From Deltaproteobacteria bacterium (GTDB lineage Bacteria; Desulfobacterota; Desulfobacteria; Desulfobacterales; Desulfatirhabdiaceae): a stretch of 6,820 nucleotides of DNA. The position numbers were made by a program, and so were the translations under genes. Shown piece by piece: positions 1 to 4,892 of this stretch; positions within the stretch are counted from its first letter, which is position 1; the number at the start of each line of letters is the position of its first letter. Where the stretch lies: the NCBI GenBank assembly GCA_026388755.1, contig JAPLJE010000495.1, positions 1 through 6,820 on the forward strand, given 5' to 3'. The notes beneath the pieces are model-generated. The model did no database searches. It was given only the letters and a program-made list of their open reading frames with translations, and had not been told where the DNA came from.

Positions 1-128
1 TGAGTATAAGCTGCCGCATTTAGCACTATGCCATCGTAGGTAAAACCAACTTCTTGTATTTTGTCTATGAGTTCCCCTTCGATGTTACTTTGGAAATAGG
101 ACAATTCGATAGTGCTGAATTTGGTCTG
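1..128 (-). pseudogene. aroQ: 5'-truncated 3-dehydroquinate dehydratase (type II) fragment, Bacteroidota-like, running off the left edge
   Basis: Read on the minus strand, 42 codons stay open from 128 to the window edge and match the middle of type II dehydroquinase (AroQ), the dodecameric shikimate-pathway enzyme that dehydrates 3-dehydroquinate. Visible family signatures are [12 protein letters not shown] (near 61-98) and [11 protein letters not shown] ending at base 3, where the catalytic His of the NAxxTH block would come next; the first two bases of the next codon are CA, which fits His. The wording (IEL-YFQSN, KIQEVGF, LNAAAYT) is what I know from Bacteroidota, unlike the usual desulfobacterial form. 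The N-terminal third (the GPNLNLLG region, about 35 residues) is absent: a TGA lies in frame at 129-131, and no upstream frame resembles it. No start or ribosome-binding site fits. It is therefore a gene remnant, or a real gene broken by an assembly or clone join. Identity is fairly sure; the cause of truncation is not. Confidence 0.8.
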
Positions 129-175
129 TCATGGGAATTCCTTTCCCCTGATCCGTTCCGGCATGTTTCAGACGG

Positions 176-204
176 TTGACCCGTTTCCGGATTGTTGCTA
201 TAGT
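176..204 (+). promoter_or_regulatory. Sigma70-type promoter of the kup leader / small RNA
   Basis: TTGACC at 176-181 and TATAGT at 199-204 are separated by exactly 17 bases. Each hexamer matches the sigma70 consensus at five of six positions. The predicted transcription start is about 210-212. A strong intrinsic terminator follows about 90 bases later, and kup starts 213 bases downstream, so the promoter serves a small RNA, the kup leader, or both. Confidence 0.65.
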
Positions 205-210
205 AAAATT

Positions 211-306
211 GAGTTCAAGAAGTGCTGTCACCAGTTTTTCTTGCTCACCGCCTCCACTGAAAATCCCATAAACTGGCTTCTTCCATTTCAGTGGAGGCTT
301 TTTTTT
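211..306 (+). ncRNA. Candidate structured small RNA or riboswitch-like attenuator leader upstream of kup
   Basis: Seen directly: a promoter ending at 204 and an intrinsic terminator ending at 306 define a transcript of about 96 nt with no convincing protein. It can fold as a 5' stem-loop (216-221 CAAGAA with 238-243 TTCTTG, and 222-224 GTG with 229-231 CAC around a CTGT loop), a short single-stranded stretch (244-249), and the terminator hairpin (250-298). The terminator loop carries a 13-nt block at 270-282 that is fully complementary to 217-222 plus 231-237, with eight bases bulged out. That pairing would destroy the 5' stem-loop and, if formed first, should hinder the terminator stem. Inference: either an attenuator controlling kup (same strand, 119 bases ahead of its start) or an independent sRNA. 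The c-di-AMP (ydaO) riboswitch, known to control K+ transporters elsewhere, was considered, but I do not see its conserved sequence blocks. No known class recognised. Confidence 0.5.
250..306 (+). terminator. Rho-independent terminator, 13-bp perfect stem plus T8
   Basis: Positions 250-262 (GCCTCCACTGAAA) are perfectly complementary to 286-298 (TTTCAGTGGAGGC), and eight T residues follow at 299-306. The 23-nt loop is long for a plain terminator and contains the segment 270-282 that is complementary to upstream RNA. The orientation ends transcripts coming from the promoter at 176-204. No protein gene on the plus strand lies upstream that would need it. Confidence 0.8.
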
Positions 307-373
307 ATCGGACAATGGGATTAAAATCAATCTATTCTTGTAAATAGAAACAGATGACCGATGGCAGACAACC

Positions 374-417
374 GACGACAGAAAAAATCTATCCTCTGTC
401 GTCTTCTTTTTAGGATA
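374..417 (+). promoter_or_regulatory. Hairpin with possible pseudoknot over the kup ribosome-binding site
   Basis: Positions 374-382 (GACGACAGA) pair with 395-403 (TCTGTCGTC), giving nine base pairs around a 12-nt A-rich loop, and a T-rich run (404-411) follows. The hairpin thus resembles an intrinsic terminator placed 14 bases before the kup start codon. In addition the loop segment TATCC (390-394) is complementary to GGATA (413-417), the core of the kup Shine-Dalgarno sequence, so an H-type pseudoknot could mask translation initiation. The surrounding ACCGA/GACAG-rich sequence (351-381) also resembles a low-complexity intergenic repeat, so chance structure is possible. Confidence 0.4.
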
Positions 418-424
418 ATCGCAT

Positions 425-2311
425 ATGCAGGAAGAAACCGGCCCCCTGTCCGCTGACAAGATCAAACTGACAATCGGAGCACTGGGCGTGGTTTACGGAG
501 ATATTGGAACCAGCCCGCTTTATACCATCAAAGAATGTTTTCACGGCATGCATGCCATTGCTCCTACCCAGACGAATATACTGGGGGTGCTTTCGCTGAT
601 CGCATGGTCTTTGACCATTGTGGTGACCATCAAATACCTGATGTTTATCATGCAGGCCGACAACCGGGGAGAAGGCGGAATTTTTGCACTCCTGGCGCTG
701 ATTTCGGGATCGGAAAAACAGCTCTCCAAGAACATGAAACCGGTAGTGGTGTTTTCGGCGCTGCTGGGGGCATCCCTTCTCTATGGCGACGGATTTATCA
801 CCCCCTCCATATCGGTGCTTTCCGCCATCGAGGGGCTTGAGGTCGCCACCCATGCCGCCGACAAGCTCGTCGTTCCGCTGACCTGCCTGGTGCTTTTGAT
901 TCTGTTTCTTTGCCAGCATCACGGCACGGAAGGGATCGGGAGGATTTTCGGGCCGATCATGCTGATCTGGTTTGCAACGCTATCTGCCCTGGGTACCCGC
1001 GCAATTCTTCAAAATCCTAATGTGCTTACGGCGATCAATCCGATTTACGCCTACCGTTTCTTTGCGGAAAACCACTTTCACGGGCTGGTGGTGCTGGGGT
1101 CGGTGGTGCTGTGCATCACTGGCGGTGAAGCCCTCTATGCCGACATGGGTCATTTTGGACGAAATCCCATCCGTCTGTCCTGGTTTGTTTTGGTGTTTCC
1201 GGCCCTGCTGCTGAATTATTTCGGTCAGGGCGCCCTGTTGCTGAATCACCCGGAGCTGTCCGCCAATCCTTTCTACGAACTGGCCCCCAAATTCATTCTT
1301 TATCCGATGGTGGCGCTTTCCACGCTAGCTACGATCATTGCGTCTCAGGCCATGATTTCCGGGGCATTTTCACTGACCCGGCAAGCGGTTCAGATGGGAT
1401 ATTGCCCGCGGGTTACCATCATTCATACCTCGGCAAATACCGAAGGCCAGATTTATGTCCCTGAAATCAACCGGATCATGATGGTGGTCTGTATCGGACT
1501 GGTGATAGCGTTCAGGGCATCCAGCGGCCTGGCTGCCGCCTACGGCATTGCGGTAACCGCCAACATGGCGATCACCTCGGTGCTCTATTACTATGTGGCC
1601 ACAAGAACCTGGGGCTGGCCGGTTCAAAAAGCCGCCCCGCTGGTTGTCTTGTTTTTGATTTTCGACATCACCTATTTTGGATCGAACCTTCTGAAAATCT
1701 TTGACGGCGGCTGGTTTCCCATCGCCGTCGCCATAATCATCGTCATCCTGATGACGGCGTGGAAGGATGGCCGGGCGGTTCTCTATCAGAAGATTCGAAG
1801 CGCGATGCTCTCACTGGATGTCTTTATTGAAGATGTCGCAAAACATGGCGTTCATCGGGTCAAGGGCACCGCCGTATTCATGGCTTCATCCTCGAATTTT
1901 ACCCCGCCGTCTCTGCTCCATCACTTCAAGCACAACAAGGTTCTTCATGAACAGGTCATCTTTCTGACCATTCAGCCGGAAGACATCCCCGCCATTCCGG
2001 AAAACGATCGGTTGGCATTTGAATCCCTCGGTCACGGATTTCACCGGATCATCGCCCGTTATGGATTCATGGAAACACCCAACGTGCCCAGAATCGTGAA
2101 CAGGGCATTTAAGGAGGGAAGGACTCCGCATGTACCCCCAATCAGCTATTATCTTGGCAGAGAGACGCTGCTGCTTACCGGAAAATCGAAAATGAGCCGA
2201 TGGCGATTGCAAATCTTTGCGTTTTTATCTCGAAACTCCAAAAGCGCTGTGGATTATTTTGGAATCCCTCCTGGCCGCGTTGTGGAACTGGGAGGGCAGA
2301 TTGAGCTGTAA
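425..2311 (+). CDS. kup: Kup-family potassium uptake permease
   Basis: Proton-coupled K+ uptake in the inner membrane; a full-length member of the KUP/HAK/KT family (628 residues, close to the E. coli protein). The N-terminal family signature GVVYGDIGTSPLY lies at residues 21-33; its Asp25 should correspond to the functionally important Asp23 of E. coli Kup. Other conserved blocks are the ADNRGEGG loop (78-85), GDGFITPSISVL (121-132), TGGEALYADMGHFG (232-245), NYFGQGALLL (264-273) and DGGWFPI (427-433). Hydrophobicity supports about 12 membrane segments between residues 13 and 446. A cytoplasmic tail of about 180 residues follows, with YYLGRETLL (575-583) and the typical C-terminal end IPPGRVVELGGQIEL. 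The ATG at 425 is preceded by AGGAT (412-416) at good spacing, and the family's N-terminus begins just there. The long structured leader upstream (211-417), with a terminator and an RBS-masking hairpin, suggests RNA-level control. The gene appears intact. Confidence 0.97.
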   Translation: MQEETGPLSADKIKLTIGALGVVYGDIGTSPLYTIKECFHGMHAIAPTQTNILGVLSLIAWSLTIVVTIKYLMFIMQADNRGEGGIFALLALISGSEKQLSKNMKPVVVFSALLGASLLYGDGFITPSISVLSAIEGLEVATHAADKLVVPLTCLVLLILFLCQHHGTEGIGRIFGPIMLIWFATLSALGTRAILQNPNVLTAINPIYAYRFFAENHFHGLVVLGSVVLCITGGEALYADMGHFGRNPIRLSWFVLVFPALLLNYFGQGALLLNHPELSANPFYELAPKFILYPMVALSTLATIIASQAMISGAFSLTRQAVQMGYCPRVTIIHTSANTEGQIYVPEINRIMMVVCIGLVIAFRASSGLAAAYGIAVTANMAITSVLYYYVATRTWGWPVQKAAPLVVLFLIFDITYFGSNLLKIFDGGWFPIAVAIIIVILMTAWKDGRAVLYQKIRSAMLSLDVFIEDVAKHGVHRVKGTAVFMASSSNFTPPSLLHHFKHNKVLHEQVIFLTIQPEDIPAIPENDRLAFESLGHGFHRIIARYGFMETPNVPRIVNRAFKEGRTPHVPPISYYLGRETLLLTGKSKMSRWRLQIFAFLSRNSKSAVDYFGIPPGRVVELGGQIEL

Positions 2312-2316
2312 GGACA

Positions 2317-2353
2317 GAGGACTTTTTCAGCATCGCAAAACATGAAAGTCTTC
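2317..2353 (+). terminator. Weak terminator-like hairpin after kup
   Basis: Just after the kup stop, 2317-2329 (GAGGACTTTTTCA) can pair with 2343-2353 (TGAAAGTCTTC) with one G-T pair and extra T residues on the left arm, leaving a loop of about 13 nt. The sequence after it is only moderately T-rich (TTGTT). It could partly separate kup from tpx, which begins about 50 bases further on, but it is not a strong terminator. Confidence 0.3.
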
Positions 2354-2405
2354 TTGTTCATGCGTCACGCGATTCACTTGTCACTTTAAAATAAGGAGAA
2401 ACACC

Positions 2406-2921
2406 ATGACAGAGCATCCTGGAGCAATCACCATGAAGGGAAATCCATTGACATTGGTCGGAAAACTGCCGGAAGTCGGACAGGCTGCCCCGGATTTTGA
2501 GGTCCTGGACAATAATCTGACACCGGTAAGGCTTTCATCATTTAAGGGGAAAATCTGCATTATCACCTCTGTGCCTTCGCTGGATACCCCGATCTGCGAC
2601 ATCGAGACCCGGCGATTCAATACGGAAGCCGCCAAGCTGAACGCGGACGTGGTCATTCTCACCATCAGCATGGATCTCCCTTTTGCCCAAAAGCGATGGT
2701 GCGGCGCGTCCGGTATTGAAACAGTAATCACGCTATCCGATCACCGCAATGCCGAATTCGGCGCTGCTTTCGGAATGATCATCAAGGAGCTTCGACTTCT
2801 GGCAAGGGCCGTTTTTGTCATAGACAAGAACGGCATCATCAGGCTGGTTCAGTTGGTAAAAGAAGTGGCCCAGGAACCGGACTATGCAGCGGTTCTGGCT
2901 GCTGTTAAACAACTGGCATAG
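2406..2921 (+). CDS. tpx: Thiol peroxidase (Tpx, atypical 2-Cys peroxiredoxin)
   Basis: Reduces hydrogen and alkyl hydroperoxides using thioredoxin-type donors; the homodimeric thioredoxin-fold Tpx family. At 171 residues it has the family's usual length. The peroxidatic site SLDTPICD (58-65) has Cys64 with Thr61 as its partner, followed by the family-typical ETRRFN (67-72). The resolving cysteine is Cys99 in WCGASG, the position where Tpx proteins carry the CGAEG motif. LLARAVFVID (131-140) carries the conserved Arg134. The N-terminus KGNPLTLVGKLPEVGQAAPDF is standard. The ATG at 2406 has AAGGAG (2393-2398) seven bases upstream, which supports it over the internal ATG at 2433. A third cysteine, Cys51, is not a family catalytic residue. 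It follows kup by 94 bases in the same direction but is functionally unrelated. In an anaerobe this fits a peroxide defence role. Confidence 0.96.
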   Translation: MTEHPGAITMKGNPLTLVGKLPEVGQAAPDFEVLDNNLTPVRLSSFKGKICIITSVPSLDTPICDIETRRFNTEAAKLNADVVILTISMDLPFAQKRWCGASGIETVITLSDHRNAEFGAAFGMIIKELRLLARAVFVIDKNGIIRLVQLVKEVAQEPDYAAVLAAVKQLA

Positions 2922-2940
2922 GCGCTACATGTAAATAAAC

Positions 2941-2993
2941 ACAGAGAGCCGTAAAGCAGCAAAAAACCAGCGCCGCTGCACACGGCTCTCTGT
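2941..2993. terminator. Large hairpin between convergent genes, probable bidirectional terminator
   Basis: ACAGAGAGCCGT (2941-2952) and ACGGCTCTCTGT (2982-2993) form a perfect 12-bp stem. Above a small internal loop, GCAGC (2956-2960) pairs with GCTGC (2975-2979) around a 14-nt A-rich loop. It lies between the tpx stop (2921) and the stop of the minus-strand gene (3009). On the minus strand it is followed by GTTTATTT, a weak T-rich tail; on the plus strand there is no T-run. It most likely ends transcription of the minus-strand gene and may block read-through from tpx. Confidence 0.6.
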
Positions 2994-3006
2994 CATCCGG
3001 CGGCCG

Positions 3007-3444
3007 TCATACCGTATATTTCCTTCTCAACGACTTAACCTCTCTCTGGAGATTTTTAACCTGCATCTTCAAATCCTTGATCGCGGCAAGGGTCGTAGCC
3101 CGAATCTGTTCCTCATGCTCTTTTCTATAAAGCTTTTCCAGCCGAATCAGTTCGGCATCCGCCTGGTCATCGCTTAAATATGGACAGGCCCGGGCAATGG
3201 CAGCCGCAACCTTTTCATCAAAATTTCCGCGCAATTCTTCCAGAACCAGTTCTTTCATCTCCTCAAAGGATGGTTCTGCGTAGTCTTCTAAACAAATCAT
3301 TCCAAAGTTTTCATTGATCATCAGCCGGGAGCATTTTTTGGCAATTCCTTTTAATGAATTTTCCTCAAAATAAGCAAAATACTGTATTATTTGATTTCCC
3401 AAAATGCCTTCCGAGACATCCGTTGACTTCGCATCGGTGTTCAT
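3007..3444 (-). CDS. Uncharacterised 145-residue protein with C-terminal coiled coil
   Basis: I do not recognise this protein. From the ATG at 3444 it has 145 residues. An N-terminal half (1-75) is mixed, with a Phe/Tyr-rich stretch (QYFAYFEE near 21-28) and four cysteines over the whole protein (near 38, 50, 83). The C-terminal third (about 96-145) is a highly charged helix with leucines and isoleucines at heptad-like spacing, ending very basic (SLRRKYTV), and looks like a coiled coil for self-association or for holding a partner. No signal peptide or membrane segment is seen in this form. The frame stays open upstream to a TTG at 3687, adding a hydrophobic, tryptophan-rich stretch that could be a membrane segment. 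However, that TTG has no ribosome-binding site, while the ATG at 3444 has AAGGA about 12 bases upstream. It stands alone, convergent with tpx and divergent from the IHF-like operon. Confidence 0.6.
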   Translation of the reverse strand: MNTDAKSTDVSEGILGNQIIQYFAYFEENSLKGIAKKCSRLMINENFGMICLEDYAEPSFEEMKELVLEELRGNFDEKVAAAIARACPYLSDDQADAELIRLEKLYRKEHEEQIRATTLAAIKDLKMQVKNLQREVKSLRRKYTV

Positions 3445-3631
3445 ACAAAAAACAAATCCTTTCAAATAGTTGATTGCAGAATAAAGCCTGATTCGTGCGC
3501 AGATCGTACTTCTTTGAAGGGTTTTAACAGACAACGCATTCAGAATCAACCACCAGACATCCCAAATTAACACAGCCGCCTGGAAGCCAAACAGAATTTC
3601 AATGGATAAAAAATGTAACTTTTTTAATTTC

Positions 3632-3660
3632 TTGACAAAAGGCAGACATCGACGTATTAA
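3632..3660 (+). promoter_or_regulatory. Sigma70-type promoter of the IHF-like operon
   Basis: A perfect -35 box TTGACA (3632-3637) is followed after exactly 17 bases by TATTAA (3655-3660), four of six matches to the -10 consensus. The predicted start near 3667 gives a leader of about 75 nt to the ATG at 3742. It sits in the 297-base stretch between two divergent genes, in which I see no other gene. Confidence 0.6.
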
Positions 3661-3741
3661 GCAAACTGTTCTGTCGAAAGACGCCAACGCACAATAATAG
3701 CCATAGACTTCTACAGGTTAAGTTACAGGAGAACACCGCCT

Positions 3742-4023
3742 ATGACGCTCACTAAAGCTCAGCTCGTTGAAACCATCCATGAAACCATCGGACTTCCAGC
3801 CAAAAAAAGCGTTGAAGTCGTTGAAACCTTGCTCGAAATCATCAAAAAGTCCCTGGAAGACGGTGATGACGTTCTGATCAGCGGATTTGGGAAGTTCTGC
3901 GTCAACGACAAAGCCAAGAGACGGGGAAGAAATCCAGCTACCGGCGAAGACATGATGCTGGATCAGCGAAGAGTCGTAACATTTCGATGTTCTTCGGTAT
4001 TAAGAGAAAAGATCAACAAGTGA
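3742..4023 (+). CDS. ihfA: IHF-alpha-like HU-family DNA-bending protein
   Basis: Small nucleoid-associated protein (93 residues) that binds DNA as a dimer and bends it sharply. The helical dimerisation part covers residues 3-41. The HU/IHF signature runs from GFGKF (48-52) to RRGRNPAT (60-67) on the beta arm, whose tip Pro65 intercalates between base pairs, and RRVVTFR (76-82) closes the fold. The RRGRNPATGE and RRVVTFR wording favours IHF alpha over HU, but HU-family paralogues are common, so the subunit name is less sure than the family. The ATG is preceded by ACAGGAGA (3725-3732) at good spacing, and a strong promoter lies at 3632-3660. A winged-helix gene starts four bases after its stop, indicating one transcript. 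If it is true IHF alpha, its beta partner is encoded elsewhere. Confidence 0.93.
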   Translation: MTLTKAQLVETIHETIGLPAKKSVEVVETLLEIIKKSLEDGDDVLISGFGKFCVNDKAKRRGRNPATGEDMMLDQRRVVTFRCSSVLREKINK

Positions 4024-4027
4024 TCTC

Positions 4028-4579
4028 ATGACTGAAGCCTGCTCTTTACCCGATAGCAGTTTGCTTTTTTTCAGATCGCTCTTTATTAAAACCGGTGCAG
4101 ACACCCGAAAACAGGTTTCCATGCATGAAATCGGCAATGAGGCCGGTCTGGATAAATCCGCCTCGAAAAATATCGCCGAAGAACTGATGAGCCTGGGGCT
4201 GATTGACATCCGCACCCTTTCCGGCGGCATCGGACTTACCAAAGAAGGCGTCCTTGAAGCCCAGAGCTGGTTCGCTGATATTCCCGGCATCAGCTCTGCC
4301 GGAATGACGCTGGGAAATCATCCGGTAGTCGGCGAAAAAAATGGCGCGGTCATCATGGATATCCTGATCGGCCTTAAACCCCGGATTGGAAAACTCGGGA
4401 TGGCTTTTGACGACCTGACGGAACTGCTCGCCGACGTTCAGTCTCTGGAGGCCCAGATGCGATCTTCAAGGCCCAAAACAGCGATCGTCCGGGAGTGTTT
4501 CCGCTCCATGTTGCCCGCTCTCGCCCGTAGCAACGAAACCGAAACGCTGTCCCGGATCAAATCTTTTCTGGCAGATTGA
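4028..4579 (+). CDS. Uncharacterised winged-helix protein co-transcribed with the IHF-like gene
   Basis: 183 residues, no named family recognised. Residues about 10-75 look like a winged helix-turn-helix: a first helix (SLLFFRSLFIK), then a helix-turn-helix pattern with SMHEIGNEAGLDKSASKNIAEELMS between 31 and 55, then a hairpin wing LIDIRTLSGGIGLTKEG (58-74) of the type seen in MarR/PadR-like and 'YjcP-like' sensor proteins. Gly40 and the small residues of the turn fit. A second part (about 105-183) is mostly helical (LIGLKPRIGKLGMAFDDLTELLADVQSLEAQM) and could mediate dimerisation. It begins four bases after the upstream stop codon with only a weak ribosome-binding site, so translation is probably coupled to the IHF-like gene. 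It could be a transcription factor or a DNA-associated partner of the nucleoid protein; neither role is shown. It ends three bases before a convergent gene. Confidence 0.8.
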   Translation: MTEACSLPDSSLLFFRSLFIKTGADTRKQVSMHEIGNEAGLDKSASKNIAEELMSLGLIDIRTLSGGIGLTKEGVLEAQSWFADIPGISSAGMTLGNHPVVGEKNGAVIMDILIGLKPRIGKLGMAFDDLTELLADVQSLEAQMRSSRPKTAIVRECFRSMLPALARSNETETLSRIKSFLAD

Positions 4580-4582
4580 CAT

Positions 4583-4864
4583 CTAACCGGTCCGGACTGC
4601 TGAATAAAGCGTCCATGCGCCGACAACCAGAAAAAATATCCCGGCTCCCATTTTGATAAAGGCCGGTGGAATCACCCGGCTGATCGCCTCACCAAACATG
4701 ACGGCAATCAATGAGCTGAGAACCAGAGCACCGGCCGATCCCAGAAACACAGACAGCTTCGAATCGCACTCTGCGGACAGACAAAACGTTGCCAACTGCG
4801 TCTTATCCCCGAGCTCTGCCAAAAATACCATTCCAAACGTTGTCAAAATCAGTTTTATATCCAT
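4583..4864 (-). CDS. Half-size GDT1/UPF0016 family cation (Mn2+/Ca2+) transporter
   Basis: 93-residue inner-membrane protein with one copy of the family hallmark E-x-G-D-K-T (Glu17 to Thr22, in FLAELGDKTQLAT). Family members exchange Mn2+ or Ca2+ for protons; full-length ones (MneA, TMEM165, Gdt1) contain two such motifs in two homologous halves that face each other. Here only one half is present, with three predicted membrane helices (about 5-29, 37-58, 68-90), so a functional unit would need a homodimer or a partner. Positive charges are spread almost evenly on the two sides (K4, R63, K71 against K36, R91), which would allow dual topology. The ATG at 4864 has no clear ribosome-binding site. 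It lies 28 bases after the radical SAM gene on the same strand and is probably expressed with it. Confidence 0.9.
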   Translation of the reverse strand: MDIKLILTTFGMVFLAELGDKTQLATFCLSAECDSKLSVFLGSAGALVLSSLIAVMFGEAISRVIPPAFIKMGAGIFFLVVGAWTLYSAVRTG

Positions 4865-4892
4865 AATTGAGCTACGAGGGATTTTTTTAAAA

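Noticed and set aside
112..324. Plus-strand open frame of 70 codons over the small RNA
   Set aside because: It has no ribosome-binding site, spans the promoter and ends beyond the terminator T-run, with no recognisable similarity.
325..337. IHF-like binding site AATCAATCTATTC upstream of kup
   Set aside because: It misses the last consensus position, and such degenerate AT-rich matches are frequent by chance. The presence of an IHF-like gene in the window is not evidence of binding.
211..424. c-di-AMP (ydaO/yuaA) riboswitch before kup
   Set aside because: The target gene type fits, but I could not find the conserved blocks or the two-fold architecture of that class.
85..465. Minus-strand open frame of 126 codons across the kup leader
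   Set aside because: It runs antisense through a promoter, a terminator with its T-run (read as Lys), and the kup start. Its composition is not protein-like, and the true coding signal at its end (AroQ) is in another frame.
2354..2390. Possible tpx promoter
   Set aside because: TTGTTC and TTTAAA are present but at wrong spacing (25 bases), and no better pair is seen.
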